Shown here one piece after another: positions 10,403 through 19,623 of a DNA stretch of 64,000 nucleotides (position 1 is its first letter; each line of letters starts with the position of its first letter). The position numbers were made by a program, and so were the translations under genes. The notes beneath the pieces were generated by a model. That model did no database searches. It was not told the origin of the DNA and worked only from the letters and a program-made list of their open reading frames with translations. The DNA is taken from contig JAQTIF010000001.1 of the NCBI GenBank assembly GCA_029433525.1, forward strand, positions 1,922,001-1,986,000, in the 5' to 3' direction. Origin of the DNA: Enterobacteriaceae bacterium ESL0689 (lineage in GTDB: Bacteria; Pseudomonadota; Gammaproteobacteria; Enterobacterales; Enterobacteriaceae).

Positions 10403-11500
10403 TCAGGCAAAGATGGTCATCAGATAGGCGGCAAAAAGTGCCAGATGTGCAGCGCCATTAAGCACATTGGTACGCCCCGATGAAAGGGAGATATGACACA
10501 GCACCAGCGCGGCGACCATCACCACCATTTCTGCTGCTCCCAGCGCAAAATGCAGCTCTTTACCACTAAAAAAAGCGATCACGGTGACGACAGGGACCGT
10601 CAGCGAGATCGTAGCCAGTACGGAACCGAAAAATAAATTCATCGCCCGCTGCACCTGATTATTCAGCACCGCTTTCATCGCACCCAGTCCCTCCGGTGAG
10701 AGGATCAGCAGTGCCACCAGGAAACCGGTAAAGGCGACCGGGGCGTTCATGCTGGAAAGTAACGTTTCAAGCGGCGTGGCATTCATTTTGGTGACGGCAA
10801 TAACCGCGATCAGGTGAATTAATAGCCATACCGTATGCCGGACGCTACTGTGAGCTGATAATTTACCATGATGCGGATCATCATCATCACTGTCATCTTC
10901 ATGTTCGTAAATAAACAGGCTCTGGTGGGTTTTGGTCTGAATTAACAAAAAGACGGCATACATCGCAGCAGAAATCAGGGCGACCAGCAACGCCTGCCCA
11001 GTACTGAAATTGCCCTTTGACAGCGCCATTGGAAAGACCAGCACGATAATGGCGAGAGGAAACAAGGTAATTAAGTACTGTTTAATGCCCAGCACATTCA
11101 TATACTGGGTGGCAAATTTTCGGCCGCCTAATAGCAGCGCAAAGCCGACCAGCCCGCTGGTGACGATCATAATGATCGAATAGAGTGTGTCGCGCATCAC
11201 CGTGGGAGCGGCATTTCCGGTAGCCATTAATGCGGAAATAAGACTTACCTCAAGAATAACGACTGAAAGGCTTAAAATCAGCGATCCATAAGGCTCCCCT
11301 AACCGATGAGCCAGCACATCAGCATGACGAACAACACTGAATGCACTACATAAAATACCGACAAGAGCCAGAAGATTAACAGCGATAACTGCCGGGAGCG
11401 ATTGACTGCTTCCGAAGAAAAACAGCGCTGTCAGTGCCAGAATCGGGAATAAAAGCGAAGTTTCCTTATGGCGGGTTTTCACCGCTTCATTTGTATGCAT
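10403..11500 (-). CDS. chaA: Sodium-potassium/proton antiporter ChaA
   Basis: This inner-membrane cation/proton exchanger (CaCA superfamily) exports Na+, Ca2+ and K+ at alkaline pH. The 365 residues form about eleven hydrophobic segments. The alpha-repeat motifs can be seen as EPYGSLILSLSVVILEVSLI near the start and LSPEGLGAMKAVLNNQVQRA later, and an acidic cytoplasmic loop HEDDSDDDDPHHG lies in the middle. In E. coli the divergent neighbours are chaB-chaC; here the upstream DNA is AT-rich and leads instead to a repeat element and a TadG-like gene. Confidence 0.95.
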   Translation of the reverse strand: MHTNEAVKTRHKETSLLFPILALTALFFFGSSQSLPAVIAVNLLALVGILCSAFSVVRHADVLAHRLGEPYGSLILSLSVVILEVSLISALMATGNAAPTVMRDTLYSIIMIVTSGLVGFALLLGGRKFATQYMNVLGIKQYLITLFPLAIIVLVFPMALSKGNFSTGQALLVALISAAMYAVFLLIQTKTHQSLFIYEHEDDSDDDDPHHGKLSAHSSVRHTVWLLIHLIAVIAVTKMNATPLETLLSSMNAPVAFTGFLVALLILSPEGLGAMKAVLNNQVQRAMNLFFGSVLATISLTVPVVTVIAFFSGKELHFALGAAEMVVMVAALVLCHISLSSGRTNVLNGAAHLALFAAYLMTIFA

Positions 11501-11807
11501 TATGGGCTTTCTCCATCCAGACCGCTATTCGAATTATAGATAAGTATATATAACTTACTAAAATAACGGACATAATATGGACTGGGTTTTACCTAAATTT
11601 ACCGATATTGTTTAATTTTTATTCAAAATCATCATAAATATCAATTATCTTAATTTTTATGTTTAAATTCATATGGTTATTTTTTATAAATAAAAATTAA
11701 ATTGGATGTGATGTCTGCCGTGTTGTACCGGATAATGATCGCCACCCCCTTCATGAATCGCCATCGGTGAGACGCCAGCCATCCGTACAGGATTATCCTG
11801 TTATCAT

Positions 11808-11833
11808 TAAGCGCCTGATCGATCAGGCGCTTA
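11808..11833. repeat. Ends-only ('collapsed') copy of the 150-bp intergenic element
   Basis: TAAGCGCCTGATC is followed at once by its exact inverse complement GATCAGGCGCTTA, a 26-base perfect palindrome. The arms match the outer ends of the dispersed element, but the interior is missing. It shares its last TTA with the full copy that begins at 11831. The 300 bases before it (11501-11807) are AT-rich chaA upstream DNA with nothing else recognised. Confidence 0.7.
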
Positions 11834-11980
11834 GAGCCTATCCCATTAGGCTATTTTACTGGCCATTTTGTCCCTGGGCAGTGCTCGAAATCCTCACGTA
11901 CTCCGTGTACGCTGCGGTTTCTGCGCGCTGTCCGTGTCCAAACTGGCTGCGCCAATAACGCCTAATGGGATAGGCTCTTA
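11831..11980 (+). repeat. Full-length 150-bp intergenic element, copy 1
   Basis: The left end TTAGAGCCTATCCCATTAGG and the right end CCTAATGGGATAGGCTCTTA are inverse complements except for one outermost base. The interior contains GTGTACGCTGCGGTTTCTGC, GCTGTCCGTGTCC and AACTGGCTGCGCCAATAACG, nearly identical to the copy at 30051-30200. Compared with that copy, the ends carry paired changes (GAGCC/GGCTC instead of GCGCC/GGCGC), which keeps the stem. Confidence 0.85.
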
Positions 11981-12482
11981 ACGTTATGAATGATTATCAG
12001 ATGTAATTTATGATGTAAATTTTATTGCAATGACTGACTGAGTTGATGATAAAAATATTATTATGATTATTTATTTTTACCACTAAGTATCTATTATATA
12101 ATCAAGTTGAATTTTATATGTATATTTGTTGTTAATATAATATTGTAAAATAAAGATAAGAAATATAATAAATGACTAATGCTTTATTATTAATTGCAAT
12201 GTTGATATCATTTTAAACTAATATTTACGTGAAATAATCAGTAACCCTGTGACATTAGTCGTGTTGATATTATCGCTCATGGAGCTTTAAATATAATTAA
12301 ATGTTATTTTTTTGTGATTATTTTATCACTATTAAGAATGATTCGTTCTTAATGTTAATAAATAAAATACAAAGGTAACTAAACTAATATATTTAATCAA
12401 TAAATGTCAACCCGGAATGGTTAGATGTTGCTTTTTACTGATTGTTTTGTAACGCGGATTTTTGTGTTGAGAGGCAGGGATC
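11981..12482. other. AT-rich non-coding DNA before the TadG-like pair
   Basis: About 500 bases of strongly AT-biased sequence with poly-A/T runs and no frame longer than a few dozen codons. Such DNA is a typical target for H-NS silencing. A promoter for the downstream gene presumably lies here, but I cannot place it with confidence. Confidence 0.6.
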
Positions 12483-14279
12483 ATGCGTCATCGCTTATTA
12501 CGTTTTATTATTCATTTCTGGCGCCATGAACATGGCGCGGTAACGGTAATATTTGCCATCATGCTACCGTTATTAATACTGTTTTATTCCGTTGCTTTCG
12601 ATGGTGCAAGAATGCAAAGCGGGCGCGCCAGGCTGGAGGATGCGATCAATCAGGGGGCGCTGGCTGTGGCGATGACCGATAATCGCAATCTCAGTGCAGA
12701 AGACAAAAAACAAAATATTGAGTTATTACATAATTACATTAGCTGGTATTTACCCGATGCTACAGTGTCTGATCAGGATCTGGTCATCAGCGAAAAATTA
12801 CAGTATCACGCTAGCAGTAGCGAAAAACTGGCATCCATAGAATACAATGCCAGCGGGGTGGTTAATTTACGACCGATAATATCTGGCAACAGGAGCACAG
12901 GATCCGCTGCAACCGGGGTCGGATTTGAAGAATCAGTTAAAGTGAATGGCGGCGGCAATAACGGGAAAGTACGAAGATTTATTAAAGGCAACGCGGTATC
13001 GACAGATTATGCGCTGGTGCTGGATTTTTCGGGATCGATGAATCGTTCATCCGCTGAACCCGGTATGACGCGAATTGCTTTGCTGAAAAAAGTGGTGCAA
13101 AAATTCTCCAGTGATATGTTAAGTAACCGTACGCTAGCCAATAAGATCAGTATTGTTCCGTTTAGCATCGGTGTACCAGTGATCCTGCCTGGCAGCAATC
13201 CTTTTGGCGGCAATAACTTTGGCTGCTCATATGTTGGTAAATTTATAGCGAAATATGAAAATCTGGATATGAAGTTCTGGTATAACAAAGCAGAAAATAC
13301 CAACAGTCGATTTCCGGCCTTCTCTTACAATGCGGATCGCACCTTGTTTAACTGGTATAAAAATGTTGTGGGGGTAGCAACCGGGCAATCGCTGGCTGAG
13401 ATGGTGACAAAAGGCTGGTGCGTGAAAAATCCACAATCAGTCATGGGCATCAATGGCGGGCGAGCAGAATATAGCTGTGATGCCGATCGCTATGCCCGTT
13501 TATCTGAAAATGAAGCGAAGTTTCGAGCTGAATTTCCTTTAGTTAAAGAACTTATCGACTATCACCGTCAAACATATGCCACCTTCAACCGATATACCAT
13601 GGATTTTGCTGGTCTGGTGGAGGGGGACTATATGTTTTCCGACCGTTCGATATTCACTTATAACTATGTCGTCAATAGCGATATTACCAGACCATTTGTG
13701 GAGGATTGTGTCTCGGCATTTGGCCGCAACGTGAACATCACCACCGCAAAAAGTGCACTAACCGATAGATCGGTAAAGCCTGAGTCATATCTTATCGATT
13801 TAACAGATGATATTTCGGTTATTGATCAGATTCAGCAGATGGCGGCAGTGTGGAGAGCGGAAAATATTAACTCGCTGGGAATGTTACGTGCGCTGCCGGT
13901 TCTGGCGAAAGGTAAGAACCCACGTAAAGTGATCATTGTGATATCGGATGGTATCGATACCGAGTATTCTGGCTCATCTAATAACCACTATCCTGATCAT
14001 ATTGGTCTGACTGAAGAGTTGTTTGTTAAGTATGATTTATGTGAAAAGATAAAATCCGGGCTAAAACGCTATCCCGCCGGTACACCGACCACAGAAGCTG
14101 ATATCTTCTTTATTTTTACGGTCGATAATGAAGAAGCGCTCGCTTCTTTCGAGATGTGGGGTGATCATTGTGCCGGAAGAAATAACATTTTTCTCGCGAC
14201 CAATTATCAGCAGCTAATAACCACATTAAATAACATTACTAACCGATCATCGATTAATTATGTTAATGATAAAGAATAA
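12483..14279 (+). CDS. TadG-like protein with vWA domain, paralog 1
   Basis: This 598-residue protein starts with a short basic segment and one hydrophobic helix (AVTVIFAIMLPLLILFYSVA, residues 19-38) of the TadE/TadG type. The body has a von Willebrand A domain: the MIDAS motif DFSGSMN at 181-187 and later KVIIVISDGID near 470. Several Cys and aromatic-rich blocks lie between them (GCSYVGKF, FNRYTMDFAGLVEGDYMF). It is likely anchored in the inner membrane with the vWA domain outside the cytoplasm. In Tad systems TadG assists Flp pilus assembly, but no other tad gene is in the window. A GAGGCAGGG ribosome site supports the start. A paralog follows. Confidence 0.75.
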   Translation: MRHRLLRFIIHFWRHEHGAVTVIFAIMLPLLILFYSVAFDGARMQSGRARLEDAINQGALAVAMTDNRNLSAEDKKQNIELLHNYISWYLPDATVSDQDLVISEKLQYHASSSEKLASIEYNASGVVNLRPIISGNRSTGSAATGVGFEESVKVNGGGNNGKVRRFIKGNAVSTDYALVLDFSGSMNRSSAEPGMTRIALLKKVVQKFSSDMLSNRTLANKISIVPFSIGVPVILPGSNPFGGNNFGCSYVGKFIAKYENLDMKFWYNKAENTNSRFPAFSYNADRTLFNWYKNVVGVATGQSLAEMVTKGWCVKNPQSVMGINGGRAEYSCDADRYARLSENEAKFRAEFPLVKELIDYHRQTYATFNRYTMDFAGLVEGDYMFSDRSIFTYNYVVNSDITRPFVEDCVSAFGRNVNITTAKSALTDRSVKPESYLIDLTDDISVIDQIQQMAAVWRAENINSLGMLRALPVLAKGKNPRKVIIVISDGIDTEYSGSSNNHYPDHIGLTEELFVKYDLCEKIKSGLKRYPAGTPTTEADIFFIFTVDNEEALASFEMWGDHCAGRNNIFLATNYQQLITTLNNITNRSSINYVNDKE

Positions 14280-14308
14280 AATCAGTCACTTTTCTGTTAT
14301 CCTGACTA

Positions 14309-14330
14309 AGCGCCAGGCCCACCTGGCGCT
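14309..14330 (+). repeat. Hairpin resembling a collapsed element, after the first TadG-like gene
   Basis: AGCGCCAGG, loop CCCA, CCTGGCGCT: a nine-base-pair perfect stem 29 bases after the stop codon. The arms resemble the outer ends of the dispersed element with no interior. No T-run follows, so it is a weak candidate for a classical terminator. Confidence 0.5.
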
Positions 14331-14946
14331 ACTGGCACGGCCTCACTGATATTTACTTATTCTAATTCTATCTGTCGCAGTTATCTATTTTTCCCATTAT
14401 GTGCATTAAATAATTAGCTAGTGTGTTATTTGAGTTTGATGATAATTATATCATGCGAATCGAATAGGCGGCGTATAAATTTAATCATAACTTTCTGTTA
14501 TTTTAACTATTTATATTTTCATAATTAACATGATTAATATTATTTTAAGAGGATAATTTTGTAGAATAGATGAACATAATTTATTAAGCGATAGAGATAA
14601 TCAATTATTTTATGCTTATAAATCGTCAATATGTATTATATGTTACTATCATTTTCAGGATATCCTTAAGCGTTAATAAATGCTTTGACTAATGTTGCAT
14701 ATTCTGTCATGCAGGCACGATGATGTCCTGTGATGTTTTTTTGGCCAGCAACACACAAAGTTATCATATTAATGAAATAGATGTTTTCGATATTATCTTA
14801 CAAGGTGAAAATATCTGCTATTTGTATATGACATAACGTTTAAATATTAATAACTTTATCGTGTGTTTAATGTTAACAAATAATTGATGCCGATAAACAA
14901 TAATATTTATTTTATAGCGGAGATTTTGTCCTGGGAGGAAAGAATT
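14331..14946. other. AT-rich non-coding spacer between the two TadG-like genes
   Basis: About 600 bases, very AT-rich, with no credible frame. The last 35 bases (GCGGAGATTTTGTCCTGGGAGG onward in two parts) resemble the bases just before paralog 1 (GCGGATTTTTGTGTTGAGAGG), so the duplication seems to have included the leader. Confidence 0.6.
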
Positions 14947-16710
14947 ATGCGTAATCACTTGTTACGTGGTATTGTTCATTTCTGGTGCCGTGAATCGGGT
15001 GCCGTCATCGTCGCATTTGCCATCATGTTACCGTTGTTAATCCTGTTTTATTCGGTAGCCTTTGATGGTGCCAATGCACAAAGTGCGCGCGCCAGGCTGG
15101 CAGATGCGGTGAATCAGGGGATCATGGCCGTCGCGATGACCGATAATCGTAATACCAGCGCGGAAAACAAAAAACAGAATGTTGAAATGTTACATAATTA
15201 TATTGCCTGGTATTTACCTGATGCCGTTATTTCTGACCGGGATCTGGCGGTCGTCGAAACACTACATTATAAATCATCTGGCAGCACAAAACTGGTGGCG
15301 GTCGATTACAGTGCCAAAGGTACGGTGGCCGTGCATCCGAAAATCAGCGGCAATAAAGAGAACAGTAATAGCGATATCATGATGGATGTCGGCTTTGAAG
15401 ACAAGATTAAAGTGGCTGCCAGTGACAGTGCCGGGACAGTGCGCAGAACAATAGAAGAAACCGCTATAGCGACCGATTACGCGCTGGTACTGGATTTTTC
15501 TGGTTCGATGAATCATGATTCCGCTGAACGGGGTATGAAGCGAATTGAGTTGCTGAAAAAAGTGGTAACGGATTTTTCCACTAGCATATTAAGTAATCCC
15601 GTGGTCAATAACAAGATTAGCATTGTACCATTTAGTATCGGTGTGCCAGTGATCCTGCCAGGTACCAACGCGTTTGGTGGCAGGAATTTTGGCTGCTCCT
15701 ATGTCGGTAAATTTAAACCCGAGTATGAAAAAGTCGATATGAACTTCTGGTACAATAAAGCGTATGGTCGTCGCTACTCTGGTAGTCCCACGCCTGGAAA
15801 CTTTGCTTCTGCTGCTGATACTAATTTATTTTCCTGGTATAATGATGTCGTTGGACCGGCTATGGGGTTATCTCTGGATGAGATGACAACAAAGGGCTGG
15901 TGTGTGAAAAATCAACCAGGGACCAATCCGCAATATAGTTGTGATGCGGACCCTAATGCTAATTTATATAAAAACTATGATAAGTATCTTAACGAATATC
16001 CTGCATTCAGTAAACTCGCTACATATAACACTCAAAGGTATGTCACTTTCAACCGCTATACCATGGATTTTGCTGGCCTGGTTGAGGGGGATTATATGTT
16101 TACCGATCGTTCGGTATTCACTTATAACTATATGGTAAATGGTGGTGATAACCGTAGACCCTTTTATTATGACTGTTATTCGGCATTTGGTTCGCCATCT
16201 ATCGCAGAATCAAGACGTCTGTTAACCAGTCCATCGGCATTGCCATACTCTTATCTGATCGATTTAACTGATAATATATCTGAAATCCAGAAGGTAAACT
16301 CAATGACTGCGCTATGGGGAGCGGAAAATATTAATTCACTGGGAATGTTGCGCGCGGTGCCGGTTCTGGCAAAAGGTAAGAGCCCGCGTAAAGTGATCAT
16401 TGTGATATCGGATGGTATCGATAGTGACAATCTTGGTCTGACTAAAGAGTTGTTTGTAAACTATGATTTATGTAACAAAATAAAAGAGGGATTAACACGC
16501 TATCCGGCCGGCACGCCGACAAAAAAGGCCGATATCTTCTTTATTTTTACTGTCAATAATAGTCAAGCGGGCGCTTCTTTCGAGATGTGGGGTGATCACT
16601 GTGCCGGGAAAAATAACATTTTTCTGGCAACCAATTATAAGGATCTGATTGCGACCTTAAACGGTATCGCGACGCGCTCATCAGTTAATTATGTTAATAA
16701 AGATGAGTAA
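14947..16710 (+). CDS. TadG-like protein with vWA domain, paralog 2
   Basis: This is a 587-residue paralog of the preceding gene with the same plan: hydrophobic helix at 19-38, MIDAS DFSGSMN at 183-189, KVIIVISDGID near the C-terminal third, and a shared tail RSSVNYVN. I chose ATG at 14947 because it aligns with the paralog start (MRNHLLRGIVHFW against MRHRLLRFIIHFW) and follows GGGAGGAAAG; an ATG at 14884 is in frame but has no ribosome site. The N-terminal 100 residues and the last 150 are the most alike; the middle has diverged. The function is unknown beyond the TadG/vWA family. The order convergent with narL is not seen in E. coli. Confidence 0.75.
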   Translation: MRNHLLRGIVHFWCRESGAVIVAFAIMLPLLILFYSVAFDGANAQSARARLADAVNQGIMAVAMTDNRNTSAENKKQNVEMLHNYIAWYLPDAVISDRDLAVVETLHYKSSGSTKLVAVDYSAKGTVAVHPKISGNKENSNSDIMMDVGFEDKIKVAASDSAGTVRRTIEETAIATDYALVLDFSGSMNHDSAERGMKRIELLKKVVTDFSTSILSNPVVNNKISIVPFSIGVPVILPGTNAFGGRNFGCSYVGKFKPEYEKVDMNFWYNKAYGRRYSGSPTPGNFASAADTNLFSWYNDVVGPAMGLSLDEMTTKGWCVKNQPGTNPQYSCDADPNANLYKNYDKYLNEYPAFSKLATYNTQRYVTFNRYTMDFAGLVEGDYMFTDRSVFTYNYMVNGGDNRRPFYYDCYSAFGSPSIAESRRLLTSPSALPYSYLIDLTDNISEIQKVNSMTALWGAENINSLGMLRAVPVLAKGKSPRKVIIVISDGIDSDNLGLTKELFVNYDLCNKIKEGLTRYPAGTPTKKADIFFIFTVNNSQAGASFEMWGDHCAGKNNIFLATNYKDLIATLNGIATRSSVNYVNKDE

Positions 16711-16755
16711 AACCTGGCGTTTTTTCTGGGTTATTGATTAATCCGTTGCCCCGCT

Positions 16756-16785
16756 GTTACCCGGTAGTTGCTGCTGCCGGGTAAC
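16756..16785. other. Stem-loop between paralog 2 and narL
   Basis: GTTACCCGG and CCGGGTAAC form a nine-base-pair perfect stem around a 12-base loop, between two convergent genes. No U-run follows on either strand, so termination is only a guess. Confidence 0.4.
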
Positions 16786-16799
16786 AAAATCCGGATGGG

Positions 16800-17453
16800 T
16801 TATGACAGTAGCCGTTCCTGATGAACCCAGACTGCTGCTTCAACCCGTGATTTGAGTTTCATTTTTTTCAGCATATGCTTAACATGCACTTTTACGGTGC
16901 TTTCGGTAATATCCAGTCGTCGGGCAATCATTTTATTCGGTAATCCCTGGGCAATCAGCCTGAGGATATCGCGCTCGCGTGGCGTAAGCTGATTAATATC
17001 GCGCTCAGCCGTACCACGATTAGCACGCAGGCTGGCTGCCAGAACCGGGGTCAGTGCCTCACTCAGTACCATTTCACCCGCCGCAGCCTGTTGTAAGGCT
17101 TTGAGCAGCTCTTCCGGTTCCATATCTTTCAGTAAATAACCGTCAGCACCGCGTTTCAGGGCGCTGACGACATCCTCCTCATGATTAGAGACGCTAAAGA
17201 CCACGATCCGGCCAGAGAGTGCTTTTTCGCGTAATTTATCCAGCGTTTCCAGGCCATTGATGCCGGGCATATTGAGATCCAGTAAAATCAGATCCGGGTC
17301 CCAGGTTTCCGCGAGTCTGATCCCCTGTTCGCCGGTTCCCGCCTCAGCAATCACGCGAATATCACTGGCCATACTAATCAGCTGCCTGACGCCAGTACGT
17401 AGCATCGGGTGGTCATCAATGAGAAGAATGGTTGCCTGCTCCTGTTGCTTCAT
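16800..17453 (-). CDS. narL: Nitrate/nitrite response regulator NarL
   Basis: NarL is phosphorylated by NarX and binds TACYYMT heptamers to activate narGHJI and narK and repress other anaerobic genes. The start [20 protein letters not shown] at 17453 gives 217 residues against 216 in E. coli; the frame continues upstream without conservation. The receiver domain has the acidic pair in LLIDDHP, the phospho-acceptor Asp in [11 protein letters not shown] and the Lys in YLLKDME. The LuxR-type helix-turn-helix is [20 protein letters not shown]. It starts 13 bases after the narX stop and is transcribed with it. Confidence 0.96.
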   Translation of the reverse strand: MKQQEQATILLIDDHPMLRTGVRQLISMASDIRVIAEAGTGEQGIRLAETWDPDLILLDLNMPGINGLETLDKLREKALSGRIVVFSVSNHEEDVVSALKRGADGYLLKDMEPEELLKALQQAAAGEMVLSEALTPVLAASLRANRGTAERDINQLTPRERDILRLIAQGLPNKMIARRLDITESTVKVHVKHMLKKMKLKSRVEAAVWVHQERLLS

Positions 17454-17466
17454 AAGGTATTCCTTA

Positions 17467-19242
17467 TCAGATTGAAACGGATTTTTCCGGGGTAAAGACC
17501 ACCACCACTTCTGTACCACCGCTCTCCCGCTGGCGTATCTCGCACTGACCACGCAAACTTTGTGCACGGTCATGCATAATGATTAAGCCGTAGTGGTTAT
17601 TGCGTTCGCTCTGCTCAGCGATACCCTTGCCATTATCGGCAATGACCAGGCGAACCTGATGATTTTGTTGTGCCACCGTAATGGTGATTTTGCTCGCCTG
17701 GGCGTGTTTTAAGGCATTATTCAGTGCTTCGCGGGTGATTTGCAGTAAGTGAATCGCCTGATGTGAAGGCACAAAGCGCGGCGGAAGCTGGTAATCCAGC
17801 ACGACCGTAAAGCCAAAATGGGCGCTGTACTCCTGGCAACTGGCTTCCAGCGCCGGGCGTAATCCCGCCTCGGTTAACTGCAGGCGGAAGGTGGTCAGAA
17901 GCTCGCGCAGTTGTGTCCATGAGGAGTTCAGTTCACTACGTATCTGGCTCAGCAATTGGCGATTCTGTTCTGAAAGTGTTTGCCCCTGCATTTGCAGACA
18001 GCTGACCTGAAGCTTCATGCAGGAGAGCGATTGGGCGATGGAGTCATGCAGTTCGCGGGCAATCGTCGCGCGCTCTTCCATGACGATAAGCTGTTGCTGA
18101 TATTCCTGATGTCTGTCCTGCGCCAGCGTGGCGGTCAGCTGCTCGACAAGGGTGCCGACTAACTGTTGCTGATCATAACTCAGATGATACCCGTCAGGCA
18201 GTGTCGCCAGCAGGATGCCATACTGGTGATGGGCATCCGCGAGCCGCCATTTTAGTGTGGTGTCACGCTTTGATGGCGAAGAGAGATGGCGTGGGCATAA
18301 GTGACAGCCTTGATCATCACATGGCAGATCAGAATGGCAGACAAATTCCTGATGATTTTCTTCATCTTCACAGTCATAAACACGCACTTCAATATCACGC
18401 AATAATGTCAGTCCCTGTAACTCATTGAGCACCGGAGAAATGCGTTCACCAAGCGGCGCACGGGTATGCAGACGCTGATTGGCCTGCCATAAAAAGGCGA
18501 GGATCTTGTTTTTCTGCTCCAGGCGGGCTGTTTTTTCCTGTACCCGCTGTTCAAGCACGGCATAACTTTGTGCCAGTTCGGCGGACATATTATTCAGTGC
18601 CATCCCAAGCGTCGCCATTTCATTACAGCCACTCATCGGGATACGCTGGCTAAAATCACGACGACTGACCGCTCTGGCCATCGCCAGTAACTGTTGCCAC
18701 GGACGCAGCAACTGCATGCGGAGCCAGATAATGGTGAACAGTAATAACAGTGTCATGCCGATGGCCATAATGCGCTGCAGCCACACGACGTAACGAATGC
18801 GCTGCTCAGCGGTATGATCAAAGTCGGTCACCAGGTGATTTATCTGGTTAACAAAACGGGCGACATCCGCAGCGACACTGGCCGGGTGCCGCGCCTGTTT
18901 CAGGCCTGGGGCTAAATGGTGTTGCCAGTATTGCTGCAGGGCGGACAGTTGCTTTTCCTGACCATCCTGGCGGGCGGCATCCTGGAGTTCGACGCTGAAT
19001 ACCGTCGCGTTCATTTCAGCGAGCAATTCCTTATCACGTTCCTGCAGCGGGATCGCGGCCAGCAAACGGTAACTTTGCATTCGTAGTGAACCGGCTTTAT
19101 TGATCGCATGAGCGCTCCCCTGGACACCCTGCATCAGGCGAGCCGATATCCCGATCCCGGTGATGCCAGTGAAGGTCGAGAGCAGAACAATGAACACCAG
19201 TTGATTGACCAGTGTCAGCGGGGTAAAAAAACGTTTTAACAT
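17467..19242 (-). CDS. narX: Nitrate/nitrite sensor histidine kinase NarX
   Basis: NarX is an inner-membrane sensor that binds nitrate in the periplasm and phosphorylates NarL. I chose [20 protein letters not shown] at 19242 (591 residues; E. coli 598), not the in-frame ATG ten codons upstream. It has two transmembrane helices with a periplasmic region between them that contains the nitrate-binding P-box [25 protein letters not shown] linker follows, then the Cys-rich central module with [12 protein letters not shown], and an HPK7 kinase core: H-box [14 protein letters not shown] and N/G box ADNGKGI. All catalytic features look intact. Confidence 0.96.
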   Translation of the reverse strand: MLKRFFTPLTLVNQLVFIVLLSTFTGITGIGISARLMQGVQGSAHAINKAGSLRMQSYRLLAAIPLQERDKELLAEMNATVFSVELQDAARQDGQEKQLSALQQYWQHHLAPGLKQARHPASVAADVARFVNQINHLVTDFDHTAEQRIRYVVWLQRIMAIGMTLLLLFTIIWLRMQLLRPWQQLLAMARAVSRRDFSQRIPMSGCNEMATLGMALNNMSAELAQSYAVLEQRVQEKTARLEQKNKILAFLWQANQRLHTRAPLGERISPVLNELQGLTLLRDIEVRVYDCEDEENHQEFVCHSDLPCDDQGCHLCPRHLSSPSKRDTTLKWRLADAHHQYGILLATLPDGYHLSYDQQQLVGTLVEQLTATLAQDRHQEYQQQLIVMEERATIARELHDSIAQSLSCMKLQVSCLQMQGQTLSEQNRQLLSQIRSELNSSWTQLRELLTTFRLQLTEAGLRPALEASCQEYSAHFGFTVVLDYQLPPRFVPSHQAIHLLQITREALNNALKHAQASKITITVAQQNHQVRLVIADNGKGIAEQSERNNHYGLIIMHDRAQSLRGQCEIRQRESGGTEVVVVFTPEKSVSI

Positions 19243-19313
19243 ATCATGCGTGGGTCCTGAGCAGCAAATCATTAGCCAGTGGCGTCAGTGGTAACATGTT
19301 TTATCAAGTATAC

Positions 19314-19381
19314 TTAGCGTCTATCCTGTCAGGCGCAGCCAGTCTGGACACCGACAGTGCGCAGAAAGCGCCGTGTATCTT
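19314..19381 (-). repeat. Degenerate, inverted partial copy of the 150-bp element
   Basis: TTAGCGTCTATCCTGTCAGG is followed by CGCAGCCAGTCTGGACACCG and a stretch ending ATACACGG on the other strand. Read on the minus strand this matches the right half of the element (TTTCTGCGC, CTGTCGGTGTCCAGACTGGC, TGCGCC). It is the only copy I see in this orientation. Confidence 0.6.
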
Positions 19382-19549
19382 CATCGCTACCTATAACGTA
19401 TTACCTACTAATTGCCGGGAGCGGATCGCTGTCAGCAACAGCGTAACGCCATTCAGGTAGCCATGTGAAAAGTCAGGTTTTTTTGCTGCCAAAAGACTAC
19501 TCATTTGGGGTAATTATCGCCTGTCAGGAAATAAATGATAACTTTGTCT

Positions 19550-19563
19550 TTGATTTATATCAA
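19550..19563 (+). promoter_or_regulatory. FNR site of the narK promoter
   Basis: TTGATTTATATCAA is a perfect match to the FNR consensus TTGAT-N4-ATCAA. A TAAGGT hexamer at 19585-19590 would be the -10 element of a class II promoter with FNR centred near -41.5. This is the arrangement known for E. coli narK. Confidence 0.88.
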
Positions 19564-19623
19564 ACTATCACCCTCTATACCTTCTAAGGTAACGGCAAGA
19601 TATATCAATAATCAGAGGTACTT

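Noticed and set aside
11767-11958. Frames of 60-80 codons across copies of the intergenic element (also at 43204-43437)
   Set aside because: The copies are open in different frames and have deletions that are not multiples of three, so the element is not protein-coding.
12483-16710. Secreted toxin or integrin-like adhesin for the vWA pair
   Set aside because: The N-terminal helix matches the TadE/TadG membrane anchor, not a cleaved signal, and no autotransporter or toxin domain is visible.
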